Below are positions 41,178-50,523 of a DNA stretch of 64,000 nucleotides, one piece after another. Source of the stretch: DYJB01 sp963777165 (lineage in GTDB: Bacteria; Chloroflexota; Anaerolineae; Anaerolineales; E44-bin32). A program made the translations under genes and the position numbers. The DNA is taken from positions 62,001-126,000 of the forward strand of contig CAVZPO010000026.1 in the NCBI GenBank assembly GCA_963777165.1, written 5' to 3'. The first letter of the stretch is position 1, and the number at the start of each line of letters is the position of its first letter. The notes beneath the pieces are model-generated. The model did not search any database. It was not told where the DNA came from and saw nothing but the letters and a program-made list of their open reading frames with translations.

Positions 41178-42680
41178 ATGGCGGACACCCTCGTTGAGAT
41201 GAGGAAGATCACCAAGACCTTTCCCGGTGTCGTGGCGCTGGACGACGTGACCTTCGGTTGCTGTCCGGGCGAGGTGCACGCGGTGGTGGGGGAGAACGGC
41301 GCCGGCAAGTCGACGCTGATGAAGATCCTGGCCGGGGTGTACGTCCCGGACTTTGGTGAGATCGTGCTGGGCGGGGAAGCCGTCCGCATCCCAAGCCCGC
41401 ACGCCGCCCAGCTGCTGGGCGTCAGCATCATCTACCAGGAGCTGAATCTGCTGCCGGACCTGAACGTTGCACAGAACGTCTTTCTGGGGCGTGAATCACG
41501 TGGACCACTCGGCCTGGTAAATGAACGCGAGCAAGAGGCAAAAGCACAGGAGGTGCTCCGCCGCCTTGGGGTGGACATCGACCCCCGGGAACGGCTGGGG
41601 CGGCTGAGCGTTGCCCAGCAACAGATGGTTGAGATCGCCAAGGCCCTCTCGCTCAATGCGCGGGTCGTCATCATGGACGAGCCGTCGGCGGCACTGGGCG
41701 GCAAGGACTTGGAGCACCTGTTCGAGGTGATCAAGGCCCTCAAGCAGCAAGGCGTGGCGGTGATCTACATTTCCCACCGGATCTCCGAAGTGTTCCAGAT
41801 CGCCGATCGAGTCACCGTATTCAAGGACGGGAAGGTGGTGGGCACTTTCAAAGTGTCTGAGATCGACCGTCCGAAGCTGGTCCGGATGATGATCGGACGC
41901 TCCCTGTCCGAGACCTTCCCGGAGCGCGGAAAGCGTATCAGGGAAGAGGTTCTGGGTGTCGAGGGGTTGTGTGTTGGCGATCGTTTGAAGGACATCAATC
42001 TTTCGGTCCACGCCGGCGAGATTGTCGGAATCTCCGGGCTGGTGGGAGCCGGCCGGACAGAACTGGCCCAAGCCATTTTCGGTACACGGCGCATCGACGC
42101 CGGGACCGTCAAGCTCAAGGGGAAGAAGGTCAGCATCGGCGACCCGCAACGGGCGCTGCGCCATCGCATCGGCTACTTGACGGAAGACCGCAATGCTGAG
42201 GGGCTGGTGATGGGGCAGAGCGTCAAGGAGAACGCCGCTCTCCCGAGTCTTGATCATCGGCAGCGCTGGGGGGTGGTCGACCGCAAGGCCGAGCATGACG
42301 TCGTTGCTGCGGTCTCTGACAGCCTGCGCCTCCGGGCGTCCAGCCTGGGGATGGATGTTGAGAACCTGAGCGGCGGAAACCGCCAGAAGGTCGTTCTGGC
42401 TAAGTGGCTGATCAGCGGACCGGAACTGCTGATCTTCGATGAGCCCTCACGGGGCATCGACGTCGGGGCCAAGGCCGAAATCTGGCAGCTGATGCGCGAC
42501 TTGGCCGATCAGGGTAAGGCGGTGCTGATGATCTCCTCCGAGCTGCCGGAGGTGATCGGCATGAGCGACCGCGTGGTGGTCATGCACCGTGGGCGAATTG
42601 TCGGCGAGTTGGCCGGCGGGGCGGCCACCGAGGAGGCGGTCATGATGCTGGCGACGTACGGTGATGCCGATGGCCGCTGA
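41178..42680 (+). CDS. sugar ABC transporter ATP-binding protein (RbsA/MglA/LsrA family)
   Basis: A 500-residue protein with two fused nucleotide-binding domains. Domain 1 has Walker A GENGAGKSTLMKIL, signature LSVAQQQMVEIAKAL and Walker B VIMDEPSAAL. Domain 2 has the usual degenerate P-loop GLVGAGRTELAQAIFG, signature LSGGNRQKVVLAKWL and LIFDEPSRGIDVG. It energises import through the two permeases. Its end overlaps the second permease by 20 bases. Confidence 0.94.
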   Translation: MADTLVEMRKITKTFPGVVALDDVTFGCCPGEVHAVVGENGAGKSTLMKILAGVYVPDFGEIVLGGEAVRIPSPHAAQLLGVSIIYQELNLLPDLNVAQNVFLGRESRGPLGLVNEREQEAKAQEVLRRLGVDIDPRERLGRLSVAQQQMVEIAKALSLNARVVIMDEPSAALGGKDLEHLFEVIKALKQQGVAVIYISHRISEVFQIADRVTVFKDGKVVGTFKVSEIDRPKLVRMMIGRSLSETFPERGKRIREEVLGVEGLCVGDRLKDINLSVHAGEIVGISGLVGAGRTELAQAIFGTRRIDAGTVKLKGKKVSIGDPQRALRHRIGYLTEDRNAEGLVMGQSVKENAALPSLDHRQRWGVVDRKAEHDVVAAVSDSLRLRASSLGMDVENLSGGNRQKVVLAKWLISGPELLIFDEPSRGIDVGAKAEIWQLMRDLADQGKAVLMISSELPEVIGMSDRVVVMHRGRIVGELAGGAATEEAVMMLATYGDADGR

Positions 42681-43753
42681 GACAGGAGCTGCGACCCCGC
42701 GGCGGAGCACGTGGCGCCGCGTGCTGGACGAGCAGCGGGATGTCATTATCATCTTTGCCATCCTTCTGGGGATTGTGATCCTGGCCTGGATTTTCATTCC
42801 CGATTTCCGCACCTCGAAGAACTTGATCAACGTCCTGCGACAGAGCGTGTCCCTGGGGATTGTCAGCGTCGGGCAGACGCTGGCCATCCTGGTGGGCGGC
42901 ATCGACCTTTCGGTGGGGGCGGCGATCAGCCTGGTGGATGTGTATGCCACCGGCTTCATGGCCAATTACACGGCGCCGCTGATGGTCGTGGGGATGGTGG
43001 TGGTCCTGCTGTTGCTTGGGCTAGTGATCGGTTTCGTCAACGCCAATATCATCACTCGCTTCAGGCTGGCGCCGTTTATCGCCACCATGGGTGTGGGCGC
43101 CATCCTTCAGGGGCTGGTGCTGCAGTATGCCAAGAAACCGGGGGGCAAGATTGCGCCCGGCTGGGAGTACTTCGCCGAGGGGAAGATCGGTCCGATTCCC
43201 TTCCCCGTTCTGTTCCTTCTGATGCTGATCGTCTTCACCTGGGTTCTGCTCAGCCGCACGGTGTGGGGTCGCCATCTGAAGGCCACCGGCGGGAGCGAAC
43301 TCACCGCCCGGCTTTCCGGCGTGCGCACTCGCAGCGTGACCATCTACGCCTACATGTTCTGCAGCCTGATGGCAGCCATCACCGGTCTCTACCTGACGTC
43401 ACGCATGGGAGCGGGGGATCCCCGCGTGGGTGGGCTCGAGTACGAGCGGTTCGACCTGAGATTCCATTGCGGCGGTGCTGATCGGCGGCACGCGCCTGGG
43501 CGGCGGCAAGGGCAGCATTATTGGGACCCTCGCCGGTGTGCTGATCGTGTCGTACCTGAACAACATCTTCAACCTGATCGGTGTCAACACTTATCTGCAG
43601 TGGATCATCAAGGGTCTCATCCTGCTTGGCGCGGTGGCGATCTACTCGGTGCGGCGGAACAACGAGTTCTTGAGCGGATTGGTGGAACGGTACGCATGCT
43701 GGGTTATGCTCCCAATGTCAGCTGGCTCTTCCCGGAGCTCGCATTCGCCCTGA
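42661..43753 (+). pseudogene. second sugar ABC transporter permease, frameshifted
   Basis: The frame from 42661 encodes a BPD_transp_2 permease (GQTLAILVGGIDLSVGAAISL, TRFRLAPFIATMGVGAILQG, GRHLKATGGSELTARLSGV) up to GGLEYERFDL at 43458. The expected continuation SIAAVLIGGTRLGGGKGSIIG then appears in another frame: removing the A at about 43459 restores FDLDSIAAVLIGG. Joined, it ends at 43753 with about 363 residues. A single inserted base is the likely cause, either real or assembly error. It pairs with the permease at 38803 as in LsrC/LsrD. Confidence 0.82.
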
Positions 43754-44508
43754 GGCTCAGGGCGGTGGCCGACCTGGGCTTCGAGGCGATTGAGTTCGGC
43801 TTCCCTTCGCATGCCGACCTCGACGCGCTGGACGCCTGCCGCCGAGAGGCCGGCGTGCGCATCGTGCTCTTCAATCAGGATGTGCCTGTCTGGGATGCGG
43901 CCAATCGCGGCTACCTGGTGGACCCGAAGCGCCGGCCCGAGTTTGATCGCACGCTCGACCAAGCCCTGGACATCGCCCGGCGCCTGGAGGTCGAGAAGGT
44001 CATGCTGCCGGCGGGCGTGCTGCTGCCGGGAATGGCGCGCACCGCCCAGCGCGAGTGCATGTTGGAGAATCTGCGGGCCGCCGCGCCGCGGGCGGCACAG
44101 GTTAATGTCCTGCTGACGATCGAGGTCCTGAACCCGGTCGATAACCCCGGCTACTATCTCACCTCGTGGCGCGAGGCGGTCGAGATCGTACGAGAGATCG
44201 ATCACCCGAACGTGCGCTTCCAGATGGACACCTACCATCTGAAACGGATGGGGGAGGAGCTGCTGGAGCCGCTGCGTGTGGCCGGCGAATGGATCGGGCA
44301 CATCCAATATGCCGACGAGCCGGGCCGTCACGAGCCGGGGACCGGTGCCATCGACTTCGCCGCGCTGGAAACGGCGATCGAAGCTGCCGGCTATCAGGGA
44401 AGCATCGGATTGGAATACATCCCGCAGGCAGAAGGGGCGGCAGCGCTGGCGTGGGTTCCCGACGCTCGGCGCGCCCCGCGGCGCGGGCGCAAGACACCGA
44501 CATCATGA
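43696..44508 (+). CDS. hydroxypyruvate isomerase-like TIM-barrel protein
   Basis: A 270-residue xylose-isomerase-superfamily protein. MLGYAPNVSWLFPELAFALR and GFEAIEFGFPS match Hyi, and the metal ligands are seen in LTIEVLNPVDNPGYYLTS (Glu), RFQMDTYHLKRMG (Asp and His) and SIGLEYIPQ (Glu). Hyi interconverts hydroxypyruvate and tartronate semialdehyde; relatives act on other sugar acids such as 2-oxo-tetronates. Start ATG at 43696 overlaps the restored permease end by 58 bases. The last 20 residues (RRAPRRGRKTPTS) look abnormal for the family. Confidence 0.82.
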   Translation: MLGYAPNVSWLFPELAFALRLRAVADLGFEAIEFGFPSHADLDALDACRREAGVRIVLFNQDVPVWDAANRGYLVDPKRRPEFDRTLDQALDIARRLEVEKVMLPAGVLLPGMARTAQRECMLENLRAAAPRAAQVNVLLTIEVLNPVDNPGYYLTSWREAVEIVREIDHPNVRFQMDTYHLKRMGEELLEPLRVAGEWIGHIQYADEPGRHEPGTGAIDFAALETAIEAAGYQGSIGLEYIPQAEGAAALAWVPDARRAPRRGRKTPTS

Positions 44509-44524
44509 CGAAGGAGTCATCAGG

Positions 44525-45337
44525 ATGAGCCTCATGCTCAGGGTGGGCCCGCAGAGCGGGCATCAGAAGGTCGTCGAGCGCGGCAAGAACGGCATTCGCT
44601 GGCTCGGGCTGGATGTCGTGCGGCTGGCGGCGGGCGAGACCTGGAAGACGAAACTGGCGGAGGAGGAAGCCGCGCTGGTGGTGATGAGCGGCAAGTGCAG
44701 CGTTCGCATCGGCCAGGAGACCTTCGACGGCGTCGGCGGGCGGGCGGATATGTTCGCCGGCCCCACCAGCCTGGTGTATGCACCTCGCCGGACCGAGGTC
44801 GAGGTCAAAGCGGAGACGAATCTCGAGCTGGCGTTCGCGCACGTCCCGTGCGAGAAGGACCTGCCGGTCAAGCTGATCACGCCGGACCAGGTGAAGCTGG
44901 TCTCGGCCGGGATGGCCAACTGGCGGCGCGATCTCCGGCTGTATCTGCCACCCGGATCGTCCATCGGGCAGCGCATGATCATCGGCGAGACGATCAACCC
45001 GCCCTCCAACTGGAGCGGAATCCCGCCGCACAAGCACGATGAGCACTCAGCCGCCGAGAACGTGCTGGAGGAGTTCTACTTCTTCAAGGTCAAGCCGACC
45101 ACCGGCGATGGCGTGCAGCTGCTGATGCAGAACGGCCTGTCGACGGCGCACGTCGTACACAACGACGACGTGGCGGTTCTGCTCGACGGCTACCACCCGA
45201 CCGGCGCGCTGCCGGGGACGACCGTCGGCTACCTGTGGCTGCTTTCGGGCGATAGCAAGGCCTACGACATCACCACCGACCCGCGCTACTCGTGGGTCGC
45301 GGCGACGGAAGCGGTGTTGAAGGAAATGAGAACCTAG
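44525..45337 (+). CDS. KduI/IolB family protein (5-deoxy-glucuronate isomerase-like)
   Basis: A 270-residue double-cupin protein. The second cupin carries the metal-binding pattern GIPPHKHDEHSAAENVLEEFYFFKV (His, His, Glu), matching IolB, which isomerises 5-deoxy-glucuronate to 5-dehydro-2-deoxy-gluconate in inositol breakdown. The other iol genes (iolC, iolD, iolE and inositol dehydrogenase types) are not recognisable here, so a related uronate-like substrate is more likely. Followed by a low-complexity CTAGC-type spacer. Confidence 0.8.
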   Translation: MSLMLRVGPQSGHQKVVERGKNGIRWLGLDVVRLAAGETWKTKLAEEEAALVVMSGKCSVRIGQETFDGVGGRADMFAGPTSLVYAPRRTEVEVKAETNLELAFAHVPCEKDLPVKLITPDQVKLVSAGMANWRRDLRLYLPPGSSIGQRMIIGETINPPSNWSGIPPHKHDEHSAAENVLEEFYFFKVKPTTGDGVQLLMQNGLSTAHVVHNDDVAVLLDGYHPTGALPGTTVGYLWLLSGDSKAYDITTDPRYSWVAATEAVLKEMRT

Positions 45338-45392
45338 CTACTAGCAACTAGCTACTAGCTGGGAGCTGCTAGCTGCTAGCTGCCAACTCTCT
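45338..45392 (+). repeat. CTAGCTACTAGC-type low-complexity repeat
   Basis: Short overlapping copies of CTAGCTACTAG and GCTAGCTGCTAG fill the gap after the IolB-like gene. It resembles the AT-rich repeat cluster at 35075-35275. Confidence 0.6.
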
Positions 45393-45407
45393 ACCAAGGA
45401 GTGGTTC

Positions 45408-46295
45408 ATGCTGAACAAACCCCCATCCGGGATCATCCCGGCGATGGTGACGCCGCTGACGGCGGATGAAGAGATCAACGAGAAGGCTCTCCGGCGCCTG
45501 ACGAATCACCTGATTGACGGAAAGGTGCACGGCGTGTTCGCCGTCGGCAGCCAGGGCGAGTTCTGGGCGCTCTCCCCCGACGAGAAACGCCGGGTGTGGG
45601 AGACGGTGGTGGAGGAGACCCACGGCCGCGTGCCGGTGTATGCCGGAACGGTCGGGGTAACAACTCGCGAGACGATCATGTTGACCCGGTTGGCGGAGAA
45701 AGCCGGCGTCGACGCCGTCTCGATCCTGACGCCGTACTTCATCGGCCCGAACGACGATCAGCTCTTCGATCACTACAAGGCGGTGGCCGAGTCCACCAGC
45801 CTGCCGATCCTGGTCTACACCAACCCGGCGCGCACCAACGTGAAGATCTCGGCCAGCCTGCTGGCGCGGCTCTCGCAGGTGAAGGGCATCGTGGGGATCA
45901 AGGACTCGAGCGGCGACCTGGAGCTGACGGCCGAGTACATCCGCGTTGTCCCGCCTAACTTCTCGGTCTTGATGGGTCGGGACACGCTGATCTACGCCGG
46001 TCTGTCCTACGGGACCAAGGGCGGCATCGCCGCTACGGCGAACGTTAAACCGGCGCTGGTGGCGTCGATCTACGACCGGTTCATGGCCGGAGACTTGCCG
46101 GGCGCGCTGAAGGCTCAGCGCGAACTGGCCCCGCTGCGGCTGGCGTTCGCATGGGGCACCTTCCCGGTCGTCATCAAGGAAGCCCTGAACCTGATGGGTA
46201 TGGACGTCGGCCCATGCCGGGCGCCGGTCGGGCCGCTGACGGCGGAACAGCGCGAGAAGCTGAAGAAAGTTCTGCAGGAGATGAAGGTCATTTGA
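45408..46295 (+). CDS. dihydrodipicolinate synthase/N-acetylneuraminate lyase family aldolase
   Basis: A 295-residue class I aldolase. The Schiff-base Lys is in VGIKDSSGDLE, the conserved Tyr in PILVYTNPART, and the substrate loop GSQGEFWALSPDEK replaces the GTTGE of true DapA. Family members with this loop cleave or dehydrate sugar acids such as 2-keto-3-deoxy-gluconate or 4-hydroxy-2-oxoglutarate. In this cluster a retro-aldol giving pyruvate plus an aldehyde is the natural inference; lysine synthesis is unlikely. A good ribosome site (AAGGAG) precedes ATG 45408. Confidence 0.85.
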   Translation: MLNKPPSGIIPAMVTPLTADEEINEKALRRLTNHLIDGKVHGVFAVGSQGEFWALSPDEKRRVWETVVEETHGRVPVYAGTVGVTTRETIMLTRLAEKAGVDAVSILTPYFIGPNDDQLFDHYKAVAESTSLPILVYTNPARTNVKISASLLARLSQVKGIVGIKDSSGDLELTAEYIRVVPPNFSVLMGRDTLIYAGLSYGTKGGIAATANVKPALVASIYDRFMAGDLPGALKAQRELAPLRLAFAWGTFPVVIKEALNLMGMDVGPCRAPVGPLTAEQREKLKKVLQEMKVI

Positions 46296-46383
46296 GGCAA
46301 CGTATGCCGGGGCGGACGGAGGCTGCGCTGCACCGGCAGGTGAGGGTGTTGGCCGACGGCAACGGGTGCGAGGAGGAGACGGC

Positions 46384-47436
46384 ATGAAGGGCATGATGAA
46401 GGCGGCGCGGAAGGTGCGGCGCGAGCCGGGGATGGACCTGGTGGACACACCGATCCCGACGATCCGGCCGAATGAGGTCCTGGTCAAAGTGGGCGCCACC
46501 GCCATCTGCGGCTCGGACATCCACTTCTACACCTGGGACGAGTACGCCCAGAATCGGCTCAAGCCGCCGATCACGCTCGGGCATGAGTTCGCCGGAGAAG
46601 TGGTCGAGGTCGGCGCGGCGGTGACCGATTACAAACTGGGCGACCATGTCACCGCCGACAGCCACATCGTGTGCGGTAAGTGCGACGTGTGCAAGATGGG
46701 GCTCCAGCACATCTGCGCCAACTTGAAGATCTTCGGCAATGAGGTGGACGGTTCCTTTGCCGAGTACGTCGCCGTGCCCGAGACATCGCTGTGGCCGCTG
46801 CCCAAGGACCTCTCCTGGGAGGTCGGGGCCATCATGGAGCCGCTGGGCGGTGCGGTGCAGGCGGTGTTGATCGAACCGGTGACGGCTCAGTCGGTCGTGA
46901 TCTTCGGCGACGGTCCGATCGCCCTGTTCGCCGCCGGCGTGGCGCGCGCCTCGGGCGCTCGCAAGGTTTACCTGGTCGGGATGGTGCCGGAGCGTCTCGA
47001 GATCGCCCGGCGCATGGGCGCCGACCAGGTGTTCAACATTAGCGACCCGATCGATCCGGTGAAGGCGATCGTCGAGGAAACGCGGGTGGGGGCCGACGTC
47101 GTGGTGGAGATGGCCGGCGCGGCGGCTTCGATCAAGAACGCTTTCGCCACGGTGCGCAAGGGCGGCCGGGTGACGACCTTTGGCCTGACGCCCAAGCCGA
47201 TCGAGTTCGACATCAACTACGCCATTACGCTGCGCCAAGTGCGCGTGCGCGGCGTCGCCGGGCGGCACATGTGGGACACCTGGCGTCTGGCGGACGGCCT
47301 GCTGCAGTCCGGCCAGTTCGATCCGAGGCCGGTGATCACGCACACGCTGCCGCTGGCGGACTTCGATCAGGGGTTCAAGCTGATCACGACGGGGAGCCGC
47401 GCCACGGGCAAGGTTCTCCTGCTGCCGTTCGCGTAA
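46384..47436 (+). CDS. zinc-dependent medium-chain alcohol dehydrogenase (Tdh/sorbitol dehydrogenase-like)
   Basis: A 350-residue MDR enzyme. Catalytic zinc: Cys in TAICGSDIHFYTWDEY and HE in LGHEFAGEV. Structural zinc: CGKCDVCKMGLQHIC (four Cys). The cofactor loop is IFGDGPIALFAAGVARA. Alcohol, polyol or threonine dehydrogenase activities all occur in this group, with NAD and a sugar alcohol most likely here. Start at the ATG after GAGGAGGAGACGGC. Confidence 0.9.
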   Translation: MKGMMKAARKVRREPGMDLVDTPIPTIRPNEVLVKVGATAICGSDIHFYTWDEYAQNRLKPPITLGHEFAGEVVEVGAAVTDYKLGDHVTADSHIVCGKCDVCKMGLQHICANLKIFGNEVDGSFAEYVAVPETSLWPLPKDLSWEVGAIMEPLGGAVQAVLIEPVTAQSVVIFGDGPIALFAAGVARASGARKVYLVGMVPERLEIARRMGADQVFNISDPIDPVKAIVEETRVGADVVVEMAGAAASIKNAFATVRKGGRVTTFGLTPKPIEFDINYAITLRQVRVRGVAGRHMWDTWRLADGLLQSGQFDPRPVITHTLPLADFDQGFKLITTGSRATGKVLLLPFA

Positions 47437-47468
47437 CCGGTTCAGACGATTGACAAGGAGAGTCGACC

Positions 47469-48662
47469 ATGGCGAAGAGGGCAAACGGCAAGCCGAAGTC
47501 GGGTAACGGCGCGTCGCCGAAAGCCGCTGCGGCGGCGATCGACTATCAGAGCATCGAAGTGGTGGGCGACGGGCGCGGCACGATGCAAGGCGACTACCTG
47601 CTGAACAAAGACCGCCCGATGGACAAGATCCGCTGGCTGATCGAGTGCTTCCCCGAGTGGGGGCAGTTCCTCAACAACCAGATCGAGAAGGCCAAGGTCC
47701 CCAAGGGCAACTACAGTTTCTGGTGGACGGGTGGGATGGGCTTCGTGCTCAAATCGCCGGGAGGCGCCGTGCTGCTGGTGGACAACTACGCCGGCCCGGC
47801 GCACTACACCGAATACGCCTACTGCGGCGTGTGCCGCACCACCGGCTCGCCGACGATCGACTGGATGCGACTCAATCCACAGGTCATCGACATCTTTGGG
47901 TTCAAGACGCTGGACGGCGTGTTCTGCTCGCATCAGCACGCCGATCACACCGACATCTATACGCTGAAGGCGGCGACGCAAACCAGCCGGGCCCTGTTCT
48001 ATGGGCCGCTTTCGGCGGTCGAGCGCATGCGCAACTTCCAGGTCCCCGAGGAACGCATCCGGGTCGTGCGCCCCGGCCAGAAGTACAAGATCAAGGACGT
48101 GGTGATCGAAATCCTGCCGAACTTCGACCGGATCGCGACGATGACCGGCGGGCCGGGGGTCAAGGTCGAGCCGGGCGTGCGCCGGCCGTTCGACGATGTG
48201 GCGGCGACGTTCTTCTTCAAGATCGGCGGCTACAACTTCTGCCACCTGGCTGACTCGCTGTTTCAGAACGCCTACGTCACGTTCAAGAAGTACAAGATCG
48301 ATGTGCTGAGCGTCAACATCGGGTACAACGCGCCGGGTGGCACCGACAAAATGACCCCCTACGACGCCGTGCGCCTGGCGGAAGCCAGCGGCACCAAGGT
48401 GTTGATGCCGATGCACTGGGACAACTGGGGGAACACGACGGTCGATCCGGAAGAGGTGAATTGGATTGCCCGGCGCCACGTGCCGGATCTGAAAGTCATC
48501 ATCCCGCAGTGGGGCGTGCGGTGGCAGTTCCCGCTGGAGAAGGACCTGGGCAAGATGGCCTTCGACGACTGGCGCGATCGCTATCGGCCGGAAATGTCCT
48601 GGGAGTATGGCGAGCCGGCAAAGCAGGCGGCAGCCAAGCGCGGCGAGTTCGTCCCGTATTAG
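47469..48662 (+). CDS. MBL-fold metallo-hydrolase, UlaG-like
   Basis: A 397-residue protein of the UlaG group. Zinc ligands are in FCSHQHADHTDIYTL (HxHxDH), with later ligands FCHLADS and MPMHWDNWGNT; the N-terminal GTMQGDYLLNKDRPMDKIR and NYSFWWTGGMGFVL are UlaG-like. UlaG opens the lactone ring of L-ascorbate-6-phosphate. In this operon it may open a sugar lactone made by the dehydrogenases or the Mo-hydroxylase. The Lys/Ser-rich N-terminal 25 residues are an unstructured extension. Confidence 0.85.
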   Translation: MAKRANGKPKSGNGASPKAAAAAIDYQSIEVVGDGRGTMQGDYLLNKDRPMDKIRWLIECFPEWGQFLNNQIEKAKVPKGNYSFWWTGGMGFVLKSPGGAVLLVDNYAGPAHYTEYAYCGVCRTTGSPTIDWMRLNPQVIDIFGFKTLDGVFCSHQHADHTDIYTLKAATQTSRALFYGPLSAVERMRNFQVPEERIRVVRPGQKYKIKDVVIEILPNFDRIATMTGGPGVKVEPGVRRPFDDVAATFFFKIGGYNFCHLADSLFQNAYVTFKKYKIDVLSVNIGYNAPGGTDKMTPYDAVRLAEASGTKVLMPMHWDNWGNTTVDPEEVNWIARRHVPDLKVIIPQWGVRWQFPLEKDLGKMAFDDWRDRYRPEMSWEYGEPAKQAAAKRGEFVPY

Positions 48663-48703
48663 GCATCGAGGGCGGATCCTTCCGCCTCGGGAGATCGGCG
48701 CGG

Positions 48704-49582
48704 ATGAAACGTGTCGGGTTCGTGGGACTGGGGTTGATGGGCGGGCCGATGGCGGCCAATGTGGCGCGCGCCGGCTATCCGCTCACGGCATTCAACCGCT
48801 CGTCGGCCAAGGGCGAGGCGCTGCGCACGCTGGGCGCCAAGCTGGCCGTCACCCCGCGCGACGTCGCCGCGGCAAGCGACGTGGTGATCTGCATGCTCAC
48901 CGACGCGGCGGCCGTCTACGACGTGCTGAGCGGAGAGTATGGCTTGCTGGCCGGCGGCCGCAAGGGCATGACGCTGATCGATATGAGCACCGTCGCCCCG
49001 GAGGAGTCGCGTGAGACGGCGGCCGGGATCGCCGGCCACGGCTGGGCGATGCTCGATGCCCCGGTGTTCGGTTCGACGGGGCCGGCGAAGGAAGGCAAGC
49101 TGGGGATCATGGTCGGCGGGGAGGCGGATCTGTTCGACGAGCAGCGCGACCTGCTGGCGACGATGGGGTCCTTCATCCTGCACGTGGGCCCGCAGGGCAG
49201 CGGAGCGCTGGCCAAACTGTGCTTCAACCTGATGGTGGCGGCGCAGGTTGGCTCGCTGGCGGAAGCCATGACCCTGGCGGCCAAGGGAGGGATTCCGCTG
49301 GAGGCGATGGGGACGATCATCAAGTCGAGCGGCATCGTCTCCAATCTGATCGAACGCAAGATCGGCAACATCATTACCGGCGACTACGCCCCGGCGTTTC
49401 CGCTCAAGCATCTGCACAAGGACCTGGGGCTGATGACCGACACCGCACGCCAGGTCGGGGCGCGGCTGCCGGCGACGGAGGCCTACTACGAGCTGTTCGC
49501 GCAGGCCAAGGCAGCCGGACTGGGAGAGCAGGACGCCATGGCGCTCTACCGACAACTGGCGGCGATGGCCGGGATCGAGTGA
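48704..49582 (+). CDS. 3-hydroxyisobutyrate/tartronate-semialdehyde-type dehydrogenase
   Basis: A 292-residue beta-hydroxyacid dehydrogenase. NAD(P) motif VGFVGLGLMGGPMAANV, substrate loop DAPVFGSTGPAKEGKLGIMVGG and the catalytic Lys in GALAKLCFNLMVAAQ. Members reduce tartronate semialdehyde to glycerate (GarR), oxidise 3-hydroxyisobutyrate, or reduce sulfolactaldehyde; the Hyi neighbour favours tartronate semialdehyde. GGAG-containing ribosome site is weak. Confidence 0.88.
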   Translation: MKRVGFVGLGLMGGPMAANVARAGYPLTAFNRSSAKGEALRTLGAKLAVTPRDVAAASDVVICMLTDAAAVYDVLSGEYGLLAGGRKGMTLIDMSTVAPEESRETAAGIAGHGWAMLDAPVFGSTGPAKEGKLGIMVGGEADLFDEQRDLLATMGSFILHVGPQGSGALAKLCFNLMVAAQVGSLAEAMTLAAKGGIPLEAMGTIIKSSGIVSNLIERKIGNIITGDYAPAFPLKHLHKDLGLMTDTARQVGARLPATEAYYELFAQAKAAGLGEQDAMALYRQLAAMAGIE

Positions 49583-49652
49583 CAGGCGAGTCGGGTCGGC
49601 GCTTCTCGAGTGACGGTGCGCCGCGCCCAAGAACCAAAAGGGAGGCAAACCC

Positions 49653-50519
49653 GTGAAAGATGTGCAGTACTTCGCCCCCGACACGTTGCGGCAGGCGCTG
49701 CAACTGTTGGGTAAGCACGGGACCCGCATCAGTGTGCTGGCAGGCGGCACGGATCTGGTGCGCGATATGAACCTTGAGTTCAAGGTCCCGGACAATATCC
49801 TGTGGATCGGGAAGCTCGGCCTGGAGTACATCAAGCTCCAGGACGGCGTGATCCACATCGGCGCCGCCACGCGCATGCAGACGGCGGGAGCTTCCCGGGT
49901 GCTGCAGGACAAGGCGGCGGCGCTGGCCCAGGCGGCCGGCAAGCTCGCCGCGCCGCCGGTCCGCTCGCTGGCCACGCTGGGCGGCAACATCTGCACCGCT
50001 TCGCCGGCGGGCGATACGATCTGCGCCATGATCGGGCTGGGGGCGGAGATCGTGCTGACCAGCAGCAAGGGCAAGCGCGTGCTTCCACTGGAAAAGTTCT
50101 TCACCGGGCCGGGGAAGACGGTGATTAAGCCCGGCGAGCTGTTGACCGAGATCCGCATTCGGCCGACGGGCAAGAACGAAGCCTCGGCCTATCGAAAGGT
50201 GGGGCGGCGCCAGGCGCTGACGTTGGCAGTCCTCAACGCCGCAGCGCGTGTCCAGCTGGATGCCAAGGGCACCTGTGTCGATGTGCACCTGGCCATCGGA
50301 TCGGCGGCTCCCACGCCGGTGCGGGCGGTGAAGGCCGAGGCGCTGCTGCGCGGCAAGAAGTTCACGCCCGAGGCGGTTGCCGCAGCCGCGGAGAAGGCCG
50401 TGACCGAGATCAAGCCCATAGACGACGTCCACGGGACCGCCTGGTACCGGCGGCAGCTCACCCAGGTGCTGACGGCGCGGGTGCTGCGCAGCGCCGGTGG
50501 CCTGGGCGAGGAGGGCTAG
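49653..50519 (+). CDS. FAD-binding subunit of molybdenum hydroxylase (CoxM/NdhF type)
   Basis: A 288-residue medium subunit of the xanthine-dehydrogenase/CO-dehydrogenase family. The FAD loops VLAGGTDLVRDM (about residues 31-42) and TLGGNICTASPAGDT (about 108-122) are intact, and the CO_deh_flav C-terminal domain follows. It passes electrons from the iron-sulfur subunit to the acceptor. GTG start with GGGAGG upstream; overlapping context with small and large subunits indicates one complex. Confidence 0.92.
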   Translation: MKDVQYFAPDTLRQALQLLGKHGTRISVLAGGTDLVRDMNLEFKVPDNILWIGKLGLEYIKLQDGVIHIGAATRMQTAGASRVLQDKAAALAQAAGKLAAPPVRSLATLGGNICTASPAGDTICAMIGLGAEIVLTSSKGKRVLPLEKFFTGPGKTVIKPGELLTEIRIRPTGKNEASAYRKVGRRQALTLAVLNAAARVQLDAKGTCVDVHLAIGSAAPTPVRAVKAEALLRGKKFTPEAVAAAAEKAVTEIKPIDDVHGTAWYRRQLTQVLTARVLRSAGGLGEEG

Positions 50520-50523
50520 CCCC

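Noticed and set aside
42661..44508. Permease-isomerase fusion protein
   Set aside because: The apparent fusion arises from a one-base frameshift; about 80 residues at the junction are out-of-frame permease sequence.
44525..45337. Myo-inositol catabolic operon
   Set aside because: Only an IolB-like protein is seen; IolC, IolD, IolE and inositol dehydrogenase types are not recognisable in the locus.
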